A stretch of DNA of 32,160 nucleotides from Nitrococcus mobilis (lineage in GTDB: Bacteria; Pseudomonadota; Gammaproteobacteria; Nitrococcales; Nitrococcaceae): assembly GCA_024102725.1 (NCBI GenBank), contig JAGFJL010000001.1, positions 1 through 32,160 on the forward strand. Reading direction: 5' to 3'. The position numbers and the translations under genes were made by a program. Numbering within the stretch: the first letter of the stretch is position 1; every line of letters begins with the position of its first letter. Shown piece by piece: positions 1-7,776 of the stretch. The notes below the pieces were generated by a model. That model saw nothing but the letters and a program-made list of their open reading frames with translations. It searched no databases and was not told the origin of the DNA.

Positions 1-137
1 TCTTCTTCATGCTCCAGCGGCACGAACATTACCGGGATAGCGCCGTCGACTACGAAGCACTGTGCGTTCAACGAAACGCCCCTCGCTGGATCAAGGCCTT
101 GACCAAATTCGGCTTCATCGCCCCTGCCAGCGCCTGA
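1..137 (+). CDS. IS110-family-like transposase, C-terminal fragment (cut by window edge)
   Basis: The frame that is open from the window edge ends at TGA 135-137. It encodes about 44 residues including YRDSAVDYEALCVQRNAPRW and ending KALTKFGFIAPASA. From memory this resembles the extreme C-terminus of IS110-family transposases, where a D-Y-E/x-L segment and RNAPRWI precede the last residues. The catalytic domains would lie upstream, outside the window. An IS110-family N-terminus also opens at the other end of the window, but I cannot tell whether both are copies of one element. The sequence just after the stop should hold the right end of the element; I found no convincing terminal repeat there. 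The family call rests on the tail motif only. Confidence 0.55.
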   Translation, partial: FFMLQRHEHYRDSAVDYEALCVQRNAPRWIKALTKFGFIAPASA

Positions 138-726
138 TCCGTTTCACACGACTCTCTATGGCCTTCACGGGTCAGGGGAACACTCGTCTCGGAGACAGCC
201 TCTTTCACGCTAAGCCTACCGCATAGCTTTGCCGCCAAGCACTTTGCTATCGGCGTGATGACGGCGGTAGCACGCTTTTGCCGCCCATGGTTGGCCGCTA
301 CTGAATTTGCCTTGCAAAATACCCGGCCAGAACGGATTGATATGTGATCAACTGCTCTGTCCAGCGGAGTCTACGCGCGGCCGATGAGGATGGTACTGGC
401 CAATGGAGATTTGCAAAAAGAGCGGCTAAGGCTCTTAACAGGGACGTATTTTCATAGAAGATGATCTGCGGTGTCACCCCTGGAGCTGGATTCCAACGGT
501 ATTTACAGTGTGTCGGCTAAACCCGTGGCGTGTCATGTAATCTGATCTACAATCGGCGCAAAGGGACCGACCGGGCTGGCCGGCGGCCAAATGCAAGGGA
601 GACCTTATGTTGAAAACCAATACGGCGGTGACAATCGGTCCGGCCGATGGGGTAGATCTTGCGTACGTCGGCCTGCGCTGCGACCCGGCGCCATGACCAA
701 GGGCCGTCGGCGGTGGGGGCAACGCA
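138..726. other. Gene-poor stretch between transposase and patatin gene
   Basis: About 590 bases without a convincing long gene. It presumably contains the right end of the IS110-like element. A weak hairpin GGCGG...CCGCC lies near 264-289. The only short ORF with a plausible ribosome site is at 607-696: 29 codons, start preceded by AGGGAGA, product beginning MLKTNTAVTIGPADG. It ends 30 bases before the patatin start and could be a leader peptide or chance. Reverse-strand ORFs here overlap the patatin gene and look like shadows. Confidence 0.5.
607..696 (+). CDS. Possible 29-residue leader ORF upstream of patatin gene
   Basis: ATG 607 is preceded at good distance by AGGGAGA, a better ribosome site than that of the patatin gene downstream. 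The product starts MLKTNTAVTIGPADG and ends CDPAP. I do not recognise it. Its interest is its position, ending 30 bases upstream of the patatin ORF, where its translation could influence that of the next gene. It may equally be a chance ORF or a decayed gene start. Confidence 0.2.
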   Translation: MLKTNTAVTIGPADGVDLAYVGLRCDPAP

Positions 727-1800
727 ATGAGCGATAATTCGCGCGAGTGCGCGGCTCCAGACCAACGAGGAAAAGGCAGGCTTCGGCACCAGGTCAGGTC
801 AATCAACCTGGCGCTGCAAGGCGGTGGCGCCCACGGCGCATTCACCTGGGGTGTGTTGGACAGGTTGCTGGAGGACGAGCGGATTGCGATCGAGGCGATC
901 AGCGGCACCAGCGCGGGGGCAATGAACGCCGTGGTGCTTGCCGACGGCTTTGAGAAAGGCGACCGCGCGGGCGCACGAGAGGCTTTGCACGGTTTTTGGA
1001 AAGCGATTAGCCGCACAGGGCGTTTGAGCCCGATTCAGCGAACCCCCTGGGATCGGGCCATGGGAAATTGGAGCCTTAACCGCTCACCGGGGTACCTGCT
1101 ACTCGATTTGCTGAGCCGTCTGGCTTCGCCCTATGAGCTCAATCCCTTGAATCTAAACCCGCTCAAGGACTTTCTCGCGCAGCAGATTGATTTCAATGCC
1201 GTGCGGCGCTGCTGCGGAATCAAGCTGTTCATCTCGGCGACCAACGTGCGCACCGGGCGGGCGCGGATTTTTACCAACTCCGAGCTCTCAGCTGACGCCA
1301 TCATGGCCTCAGCCTGTCTGCCGCATCTGTTTCATGCTGTTGAAATCGACGGCGAGGGCTATTGGGATGGCGGCTACATGGGCAATCCGGCGCTGCATCC
1401 GTTCATCTATCGATGCGCGACGCGCGATATCGTCATCGTGCAGATCAACCCGATCGATGCACCGGGAATCCCCGTGCGTGCTCGGGATATCTTGGACCGG
1501 CTCAACGAGATCACCTTCAACAGCAGTCTGATGGGCGAACTGCGAGCCATCGAGTTCGTGACCCGGCAGCTCGACGAGGGACACTTAGACCCGGTGCGAT
1601 ACAAGCGAATGTTGATTCATCGCATCGACGGGGAAGCCGAACTCAAGTCTTTGGATGCCTCCAGCAAACTCAATACCGAGTGGGACTTCCTGCAAACACT
1701 GCACGGCATGGGCTATCGGGCCGCCAGCCAGTGGTTGGTCCAGCACTTTGAGCGGCTTGGTCAGAGTTCCACCGTAGACTTGCGGGCCATGTTCGCATGA
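727..1800 (+). CDS. Patatin-like phospholipase family protein
   Basis: A 357-residue protein with the full patatin-type catalytic set. The oxyanion-hole motif GGGAHGAF is at residues 32-39, the nucleophile elbow GTSAG at 60-64 (Ser62), and the catalytic Asp in DGGY at 214. This is a Ser/Asp dyad lipid acyl hydrolase family, expected to cleave membrane phospholipids or acylglycerols. There is no signal peptide or membrane segment, so it is probably cytosolic or peripherally membrane-bound. The start at 727 has only a G-rich stretch upstream and no strong ribosome site. Two residues before the conserved core (RSINLALQGGG) could also be near a shorter start, but no better ATG is present. In several proteobacteria such genes sit next to 3-hydroxybutyrate dehydrogenase; that partner is absent here. 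It converges on the methyltransferase gene, with 56 bases between the stops. Confidence 0.88.
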   Translation: MSDNSRECAAPDQRGKGRLRHQVRSINLALQGGGAHGAFTWGVLDRLLEDERIAIEAISGTSAGAMNAVVLADGFEKGDRAGAREALHGFWKAISRTGRLSPIQRTPWDRAMGNWSLNRSPGYLLLDLLSRLASPYELNPLNLNPLKDFLAQQIDFNAVRRCCGIKLFISATNVRTGRARIFTNSELSADAIMASACLPHLFHAVEIDGEGYWDGGYMGNPALHPFIYRCATRDIVIVQINPIDAPGIPVRARDILDRLNEITFNSSLMGELRAIEFVTRQLDEGHLDPVRYKRMLIHRIDGEAELKSLDASSKLNTEWDFLQTLHGMGYRAASQWLVQHFERLGQSSTVDLRAMFA

Positions 1801-1856
1801 TCGCCCCTCTTGAGGGGTTTGCTGAGTTGCCGAAAGCGGTCGGCGTCGATATCGCC

Positions 1857-2948
1857 TCACTTGCGTATTACATACCAATTGTTTTGGAGATCATGTTCCA
1901 GCTCGTGTTTCTCAACCGAGCGGAAGCCTGCGTGGTGCAGATACTCCCTGGTTTTCTCCTCACCCCACATGGCACCCAGACCTTCACCGTCCTGAGCCAG
2001 TGATACGCTCATGCAGTGCATGCAGGACACAGTATAGAGAAACGTGCCGATGGGATGGCCGATGTTGCCGCAAACATGGCTCGAGCCCTTGATGTCCTGC
2101 ATCAGATAAACGCCATTTCCTCGTAGAGCGCGGTGAATGCCTTTTAGCACGTTCAACGGTTGCGCTTGATCGTGGATGGCATCAAAGGTGGTGATCCAGT
2201 CGTAAGCGCTGGTTTCTGCGGATTCGTGAAAATCGCTGAGATCCGCCGCTTGGAATGTGATATTGGCAAGTGCTCTGTCTGTGGCCTCTTGGCGGGCGGC
2301 CGCGATGGCGTCCTCAGAAAGGTCGAACCCTACGAAATGGCTGTTGGGGAACAGCTCGGCCAGCCGCAGCCCGATGCGGCCCCGCCCGCAACCCACATCG
2401 AGTACTTTGATGCCGGAGTTAAGGCGATCGACCAAGCCGGGAATCAACGGCAGGATGTGAGACTCCAGCGACGAGAGCACCGACTGGCCGCTGTCTTCGA
2501 CCATGACCTCATGAAAACGAGGGAAGCGCGCGTAAGGCACGCCACCGCCGTTTCTAAAGCATTCGACGATGTCGTCCTCGACCGAACCGAGCAGCGCAAT
2601 GTATTGAGCGAACACAGCGACATTATCGGCCGCGGCGGCGCGGGTGAGAAATGCGGCGTGCTCCGCGGGCAGGCGAAACTGCGGCGGCGAGCCGCTGCAT
2701 TCCACCACCCCTGCGGTAACCATCGCGCCCAGCCATTCGCGCACGTACCGCTCGTTTAGCCCGGCCTTGGCAGCCAGCTCCGAGGAGGGCAGCGGCGGCT
2801 GTTCGCGCATGGCATCAAACAGCCCGGTGCGATGGCCGACCGAGATCATCAGACAGAGGGCGCCACGGTTGAGCGTATCAAGGAGATTGCCTGCAAAGGC
2901 CTCGGCTTGCTGGCTATCGAAGTCGGTTCCAACACTCGTTTCACGCAT
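1857..2948 (-). CDS. Class I SAM-dependent methyltransferase with N-terminal winged helix
   Basis: A 363-residue protein when started at the ATG ending at 2948, which has GGAGG nine bases upstream; longer readings up to 3176 lack such a site. The N-terminal part (about residues 20-110) carries a winged-helix segment around SSELAAKAGLNERYVREWL, as in Rv2258c-type and O-methyltransferase-like proteins. The Rossmann methyltransferase domain follows, with motif I VLDVGCGRGRIGLRLAE at about 182-198, the acidic SAM ribose loop FVGFDLSEDAI, and a later FDAIHDQAQP motif. It should transfer a methyl group from SAM to an unknown small molecule. The C-terminal portion has a Cys/Met/His-rich patch (TVSCMHCMSVSLAQDG), common in this subfamily. 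The gene is convergent with the patatin gene and lies downstream of rnk on the same strand, 140 bases apart. The substrate cannot be inferred. Confidence 0.85.
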   Translation of the reverse strand: MRETSVGTDFDSQQAEAFAGNLLDTLNRGALCLMISVGHRTGLFDAMREQPPLPSSELAAKAGLNERYVREWLGAMVTAGVVECSGSPPQFRLPAEHAAFLTRAAAADNVAVFAQYIALLGSVEDDIVECFRNGGGVPYARFPRFHEVMVEDSGQSVLSSLESHILPLIPGLVDRLNSGIKVLDVGCGRGRIGLRLAELFPNSHFVGFDLSEDAIAAARQEATDRALANITFQAADLSDFHESAETSAYDWITTFDAIHDQAQPLNVLKGIHRALRGNGVYLMQDIKGSSHVCGNIGHPIGTFLYTVSCMHCMSVSLAQDGEGLGAMWGEEKTREYLHHAGFRSVEKHELEHDLQNNWYVIRK

Positions 2949-3088
2949 GCCTGTATCCTCCGGCGCGACGGCGCTTGCCAGTTCCATTTCCATACTATAG
3001 GAGACGCTTTTGCTGCTTTGATGACCCAATCGATGCACATTGCCCGAACGGGGGCCTTGCACCGTGTGGACAACCCGGGGTTTGCCGG

Positions 3089-3502
3089 CTAGCGATGAAA
3101 ATCGCCTGCCTGCTCCGGCTGATAGACGATTTCGACAACACGCACTCTCAGCATGCCGCCACCTGGGCGCGGCCATTCGAGCTCGTCTCCTACCGAAAGC
3201 CCAAGAAGGGCGCTGCCGACCGGTGCGAGGATGGAGATCCGATCGGCATTACCATCAACATCCTTCGGATATACTAAAGTTAGGCAGAATTCTTCGCCTG
3301 AATTCTCGATGGAAAAACGAACGGTTGAGTTCATCGTTACCACGGAGGGTGGTATTTGCTGGGGCGATACAACCTCGGCACGGTCGAGTTCCGCTTGCAA
3401 CGCGGCTTTGCCGGGAAATGCATTGTCTGGGATCGAATCGAGCAGGGCCTCGAGCCGATTCAGGTCCTGGGATGTCAGTATAATCTGGGGCTTTTTATCC
3501 AC
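3089..3502 (-). CDS. rnk: Rnk-type nucleoside diphosphate kinase regulator (GreA/GreB C-terminal domain)
   Basis: A 137-residue protein beginning at GTG (3500-3502), with GAGGA just upstream. Residues 1-50 form the helical Rnk N-terminus (IILTSQDLNRLEALLD), and residues 50-137 form the GreA/GreB-like C-terminal domain, with ISILAPVGSALLGLSVGDEL matching the conserved core of the family. Rnk proteins bind RNA polymerase near the secondary channel and were first described as affecting nucleoside diphosphate kinase levels. The length is typical. It is a single gene, 140 bases upstream of the methyltransferase on the same strand. Confidence 0.9.
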   Translation of the reverse strand: MDKKPQIILTSQDLNRLEALLDSIPDNAFPGKAALQAELDRAEVVSPQQIPPSVVTMNSTVRFSIENSGEEFCLTLVYPKDVDGNADRISILAPVGSALLGLSVGDELEWPRPGGGMLRVRVVEIVYQPEQAGDFHR

Positions 3503-4934
3503 GTGTTCCTCGTTTCACTCAGTGTGAAGAGTCGCGGCGGCCTGCTCGTCTCGCCGCCGTGTGCTCGAGCACCTCACGGAGGGTACAGTCCGTCTTGAAC
3601 GGCGGACCCCTCATTGAGGGTAAGCTCTCCCAGATTCTCTGCGCTTGCATCGACAACAGCAACGTTGTCTCGTTCTTCGTGCGCCAATGAGAGGCCGCGA
3701 TTTTCGGTTGAGCCGGATAATAAATAATGGGAACCTCGAATAATTTCCGAATTCCGCCATTCTGGCGTAGACCGGAATCCATTCTCTCTTTTGCAACAGC
3801 AAGATGGATTCTAGTCTACGCTGGGATAACGGTGCGAGGTATGGCTTTTCGCGGTTCTCTAATGGAGATGGGCGAGGCGAGCGTATCGGCAATCTCGCAG
3901 TAGCCGTTTTGGAAGCCTTGTTCCGCAAGCGTGTCGTTGGTGCGATTCCTGACCGAGAAGCATGAGAAGGCTGAGCGAACCGAGACCATGCCGTCTGTAT
4001 TGCGGGGATTGACCCTGCTCGCGGCCGCTCCGTGCACGGCGAGTTTTCGTCTGGAGCCGCCTCTTCGGTGGGGATGCCAATCTCACGCTTATCCGGGTCG
4101 CATTGAACGGACACCATATCATGGTCTCTTCGCGTTCGCGCCGAGCGTCGGCTTGTTGCTGCGCCTGTCGGCAATCACCGTACCGTGGGACACGCTTTTT
4201 CTGTCGGCCGTGCTCTACACGTGCTACCGGTGTTCTTCGCGCCATGATGGCGGCGCTTGTCTTGTTCGGATTCGGTCGGTGCCCGCCCGCGCGACCGTGG
4301 TCGGTGTGCTCGTATCAGCGGCGCTGAAGCGCCGACGCCTACGTCGCTCCAGGCTCGGCCTGGTGGGAATTTCGTTGGATTCGTTCACGCTCGTAGGCTC
4401 CTCTTTCAGTGCCCAAATGTTACACACGAAACGCATCGGTCACTGTCGGATACGAGGTTGACACTTAGGGAGGCTTGGGAAATGGCCGTTCGGGATGGGA
4501 TAGAGCAAGCTCTCGCCGCATGATGGCTACTGCCATTCAACTCCGGAGAGCTGAACTTTCCCAAACTTCTGGCACTCGCTCCGTGAACGGGAGATCTTCT
4601 TGCACGTAAGCAGAGAACCTGCAGACAAAGGATGGATACGCATCGTCTGGTAGTAATATTCATCGCCCTCGCCGATCTCGAAGATCGGGACGATATTCAG
4701 GTGGCTTCGCACGGCGACCAGCTCGGTTTCGTCGCGGAAGGGCTGGCCATACTGCCGCCTCGGCCACGGTCGACATCGGTAGCCGCTTAACAAGCACGAA
4801 GTTGCCGTTATTGACATTCGACGGTCGGGAATCTTTCCTGGTTGCTAGCCAGTCCGAAGCGAGGCGCACCTTCACGATAGACACACGGAAATTGATCGTC
4901 GGCCGTCATCCATTCCCGAATCGGGTAGAAGCGC
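3503..4934. other. 1.4 kb gene-poor region between rnk and mgtE
   Basis: No gene here can be supported. Short ORFs occur on both strands but have low-complexity Arg/Ser/Pro-rich products and mutually overlapping frames. One reverse ORF (4527-4817) has a more protein-like C-terminal half (IFEIGEGDEYYYQTMRIHP) but no recognisable family or ribosome site. The region contains the palindromic repeat at 3754-3832 and a perfect 12-base palindrome GTGCTCGAGCAC at 3561-3572. I saw no M-box type Mg2+ riboswitch upstream of mgtE. It may be decayed genes or former mobile DNA. Confidence 0.5.
3754..3832. repeat. Long imperfect inverted repeat (MITE/REP-like hairpin)
   Basis: Two arms of about 29 bases match in inverted orientation. 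The left arm at 3754-3782 contains GCGTAGAC and GAATCCAT; the right arm at 3804-3832 carries their reverse complements, ATGGATTC and GTCTACGC, in the mirrored order. About 22 of 29 positions pair, leaving a loop of roughly 20 bases. The arm resembles the widespread ATTCC-GCG-AG-GGAATCC type of dispersed intergenic repeat. A related arm is seen at 31863-32005. Short ORFs across it are accidental. Confidence 0.7.
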
Positions 4935-6308
4935 ATGGAAGTCGAAACCAAACCGGAAGAAAGCCAGGACACCCTCGACAAGAACCTGATCAACTCGGTG
5001 CTCGAGGCGGTCGAAGCCGCCAACGCCGAGCAGGTCAGCGAGTTGCTCGAGCCGTTGCATGCCGCCGACGTGGCCGACCTGATCGAGCAGATCACACCTG
5101 AGGAGCGCGAGGCGCTGATCGAGGTTTGGGGCGAGCATATCGATGGTGAGGTGCTATCGGAGCTCGATGAGAGCCTGCGCGAGCCGTTGATCGAAACGAT
5201 GCCGCCCGAGGTGTTGGCCGAGGCGGTGCGCGAGCTCGATTCCGACGACGTGGTCGACCTGGTCGAGGATCTCGATGAGGAGCAGCAATCGCGCATCCTC
5301 GAGGTGCTCGAGGCTGGTGAGCGCATTGGCGTGCAAAGCGCGCTTTCGTATCCGGAGGACTCGGCCGGCCGCCTGATGCAGCGCGAACTGGTCGCGCTGC
5401 CGGAGGACTGGAGCGTCGGCCAAGCCATCGACTACCTGCGCCAGACCGAGGAGTTGCCCGATCAGTTCTACCACGTGATATTGGTTGCGCCGTCGATGGA
5501 GCCGATCGGGTATGTCGCACTGGGACGGTTGCTTTCGTCAAAGCGCGGCGCGGCATTGGCCGAGCTCAGCGAGCCGAGCTTCCGCACGATTCGGGTCACT
5601 GATAGAGAGGCCGACGTTGCCTACCTATTTAACCATTATCATCTGATCTCGGCACCGGTGGTCGACGAGGGCGGGTTGCTGGTGGGCGTCATTACCATCG
5701 ACGATGCGATGGCCGTGCTCGATGAGGAGCACGAGGAGGATATTCTGCGTCTGGCCGGCGTGGCCGAGGACTCCAGCCTTTCTGACAGCGTGCTCGAAAC
5801 CAGCAAGGGTCGGGCGCTGTGGCTGCTGGTCAACCTAGTCACCGCTATCGTCGCTTCGATGGTGATCGACCGGTTCGCCGATACCATCGACCAGATGGTT
5901 GCGCTCGCGGTGCTGATGCCGATCGTCGCTTCGATGGGCGGCAACGCTGGTACGCAGACCATGACCGTGGCGGTGCGCGCCATCGCCACGCGCGAGCTCA
6001 CGGCCAAGAATGTCATGCGCGTGAGCTGGCGAGAGACCGTGGTCGGCGTGATCAACGGCTTCGGCTTCGGGATGCTGATGGCGCTGGTTGCCGGGTTTTG
6101 GTTCGGTGTGCCGATGCTCGCGGCGGTGATCGCCCTGGCGATGCTGCTGACGCTGGTTGCGGCGGCCCTCGGCGGCATCGTGATCCCGATTCTGCTCGAC
6201 AAGTTCAACATCGACCCGGCGCTCGCTTCCGGGCCATTCGTTACCACCGTCACCGATATCGTTGGCTTTTTCGCCTTTCTCGGGTTGGCGTCGGTGGTTC
6301 TGCTTTAA
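4935..6308 (+). CDS. mgtE: Magnesium transporter MgtE
   Basis: A 457-residue protein with the standard MgtE plan. Residues 1-130 are the acidic helical N domain with repeated L-E-x-L-D patterns. Residues 140-265 are a CBS-domain pair (YPEDSAGRLMQRELVALPEDW, then SAPVVDEGGLLVGVITIDD). A connecting helix and five membrane helices follow from about residue 290. The pore signature PIVASMGGNAGTQ is at 329-341, and the Mg2+-coordinating Asp of the selectivity region lies in TTVTDIVGF near 440. MgtE forms homodimeric Mg2+ channels whose cytosolic domains close the pore when Mg2+ is abundant. Length is typical. The start has only weak purine-rich sequence upstream. It is monocistronic as far as I can see, with a strong inverted repeat 75 bases after its stop. 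Confidence 0.96.
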   Translation: MEVETKPEESQDTLDKNLINSVLEAVEAANAEQVSELLEPLHAADVADLIEQITPEEREALIEVWGEHIDGEVLSELDESLREPLIETMPPEVLAEAVRELDSDDVVDLVEDLDEEQQSRILEVLEAGERIGVQSALSYPEDSAGRLMQRELVALPEDWSVGQAIDYLRQTEELPDQFYHVILVAPSMEPIGYVALGRLLSSKRGAALAELSEPSFRTIRVTDREADVAYLFNHYHLISAPVVDEGGLLVGVITIDDAMAVLDEEHEEDILRLAGVAEDSSLSDSVLETSKGRALWLLVNLVTAIVASMVIDRFADTIDQMVALAVLMPIVASMGGNAGTQTMTVAVRAIATRELTAKNVMRVSWRETVVGVINGFGFGMLMALVAGFWFGVPMLAAVIALAMLLTLVAAALGGIVIPILLDKFNIDPALASGPFVTTVTDIVGFFAFLGLASVVLL

Positions 6309-6382
6309 CGGAACTGCGGGTGACACGCGGTCGAACAGGTTGCGCGTTATCCTTCCCGTCGTCCAGGGTGCGATCGCCAGAA

Positions 6383-6423
6383 CGCCGCCACTCAGAGGCG
6401 ATTCGCGAGTCTGAGTGGCGGCG
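6383..6423. terminator. Perfect 14-bp inverted repeat downstream of mgtE
   Basis: CGCCGCCACTCAGA at 6383-6396 is repeated as its exact reverse complement at 6410-6423, with a 13-base spacer. It would form a very stable GC-rich hairpin in RNA. No T-run follows, so it is not a textbook intrinsic terminator; it could be a processing or stabilising hairpin, or a repeat element. It lies between mgtE and the VOC gene, which are co-oriented. Confidence 0.45.
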
Positions 6424-6536
6424 GACCGCAGGCGTCGACGTATGCGAGGATGGGGTGCTGCTGGATGAACAGGTAGTTTATATTGCCTACTCGCTTAGAG
6501 TCGGTAAACGTCGAGCGATGAACTAGAGGAAGCGCA

Positions 6537-6929
6537 ATGACAATCGAAGGCATGAATCATTTTACTGTCCTAAGCAGCGACCTGGGAAAAACCAAGGCTT
6601 TTTATATGGAAATACTAGGCCTTCGGGAAGGTTACCGTCCGCCTATGAACTCCATGGGCGCCTGGCTTTATGCCGCAGGTCAGAAACACGCCATCCTGCA
6701 TATCATGGCCGAGCGGCCGATGCCGGAAAGTGCGCCCGGTGTCATTGACCATATGGCGTTTACCACCGCTGATCTGCAGTCGGCGATAGATACGCTCAAA
6801 CAGCATGGCATCGCATACAAATTGAACCGCATGAAAGAACTGGGTGTCTGGCAGTTATTTTTCCATGATCCGGATGGCGCCAGAGTTGAATTGGATTTTT
6901 CTGCAGACGAACCTGAACCGCAAGAGTAA
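6537..6929 (+). CDS. VOC superfamily (glyoxalase/bleomycin-resistance fold) protein
   Basis: A 130-residue protein with ribosome site AGAGGAA eight bases before ATG 6537. It has two beta-alpha-beta-beta-beta modules: MNHFTVLSSDLGKTKAFYME at the N-terminus and VIDHMAFTTADLQSAIDTL in the second half. Candidate metal ligands are the His in MNHFTV, the His in IDHMAF and the Glu in GARVELDF near the end, in the positions usual for VOC enzymes. Members include glyoxalase I, extradiol dioxygenases and thiol-transfer resistance proteins; the substrate is not predictable here. The gene and its 3' spacer look more AT-rich than their neighbours, so acquisition by transfer is possible. Confidence 0.88.
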   Translation: MTIEGMNHFTVLSSDLGKTKAFYMEILGLREGYRPPMNSMGAWLYAAGQKHAILHIMAERPMPESAPGVIDHMAFTTADLQSAIDTLKQHGIAYKLNRMKELGVWQLFFHDPDGARVELDFSADEPEPQE

Positions 6930-7776
6930 TGTTCCTTTGGCTTTCTCATTAAACTTTTAAAGTGACAGCTTTCCTGAAAAACCATAAAATTAACATTCAA
7001 AAACAGCAAAACTGATCTATTAGGCTAAGCTCATCGCCTTACACATAAGTCGAAAAAATATAATAAAAATAACTACATGAGAAAAAACCCATCTGTCTGA
7101 TTTTACGTAGATTTTCAGACTTGTGTGTAAAGGCATAGGCTAAGCTATCTGATACTCCATCAGATATTTGTTGTAACCCTGCTGCAGGGCAGGCGGTTAT
7201 TCAACCTAAAAAGCATGGGCGAACAGGTGCAATCGTCGGGAACCTGATAGTTACCGGCTCGAGTTCGAACACCCGGGCTGCGTCTGATGGATCGCCAAGC
7301 TTTGCCGGCCCCGGCTACGAGGGGCTCCCATCTTGTCGAGTGTGATGGTCTCGCTTTGCGCTTGTGTTCTGCAGCAAATCGAGAAACGCGAAATATAACG
7401 CTAAAAATATAATAAACACAACTAATTATTATATGTATTTATGAATCAGATGGCTGCTGCGTGTGTGCAGTCGCTCTGCATGATAGCGGAGCTCGAGGGT
7501 TCGGAGACTATTGCCTGGATGATATTGCAACGCTACGGTGTAACGTTCGGCAGGCAGCTGGACCGAGAGAAGCGCTCCCTTCGGCATGAACGGCTCATGT
7601 TCGCCATTGTCTCGAGCCGCATGGGAGGGGGCTGTATTGCGGTATCGGCGCCCGATCCCTGGCGGCGGGTCTTTACCCGTAGTTCAGGTCAACGGATCGG
7701 CACCTTGCCAATTAAGTTATGCTAAGCGGGGTTTTCCAGCGCGAGGCCATCGGGCCTGGCAACGGGAGAGAAAACG
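6930..7776. other. 850-base AT-rich spacer with nested repeats, upstream of sppA
   Basis: No gene is supported. An ORF at 7441-7725 exists but has no ribosome site and no family resemblance. The first half is markedly AT-rich compared with the window. It holds an inverted repeat (7036-7051 against 7118-7134), a small hairpin at 7146-7166, and a 22-base direct repeat with two mismatches at 7054-7075 and 7403-7424 (core AAAAATATAATAAA). The last 50 bases hold the sppA ribosome site. The composition suggests a foreign or regulatory insert. Confidence 0.5.
7036..7134. repeat. Inverted repeat flanked by AGGCTAAGC direct repeats
   Basis: GCCTTACACATAAGTC (7036-7051) pairs with GACTTGTGTGTAAAGGC (7118-7134), with one mismatch and one extra base. 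Between them lies a second near-palindrome, GTCTGA...TCAGAC (7095-7120). The 9-mer AGGCTAAGC occurs just outside both arms, at 7022-7030 and 7137-7145, as a direct repeat. An inverted repeat bracketed by a short direct repeat is what a small non-autonomous mobile element with target duplication looks like. It could also be a structured RNA. Confidence 0.45.

Noticed and set aside
2949..3176. Longer N-terminus for the methyltransferase (439 residues)
   Set aside because: The added residues are Arg/Ser-rich and unlike the family, while the ATG at 2948 has a strong GGAGG site at the right distance.
3611..4174. 187-codon reverse frame in the rnk-mgtE gap
   Set aside because: Its C-terminal third is a translation of the palindromic repeat at 3754-3832 and the rest is Arg/Pro/Ser-rich without motif or ribosome site.
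4527..4817. 96-codon reverse frame with a protein-like C-terminal half
   Set aside because: There is no ribosome site and no recognised family, and a competing short frame lies on the other strand; the evidence is too weak for a gene call.
4540..4934. Possible Mg2+ riboswitch upstream of mgtE
   Set aside because: I looked for the conserved M-box core and did not find it, nor a terminator-like hairpin close to the start codon.
5819..6526. 235-codon frame overlapping the mgtE 3' half
   Set aside because: It is a shifted frame within the MgtE membrane domain; its product is Arg/Asp/Gly-rich and unlike any protein, and mgtE itself is complete.
7255..7280. tRNA-like T-arm (GAGTTCGAACACCCGG)
   Set aside because: No matching acceptor, D or anticodon arms could be built around it on either strand.
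7441..7725. 94-codon frame upstream of sppA
   Set aside because: Its start lies in an AT-rich tract without ribosome site, and the product shows no domain features.
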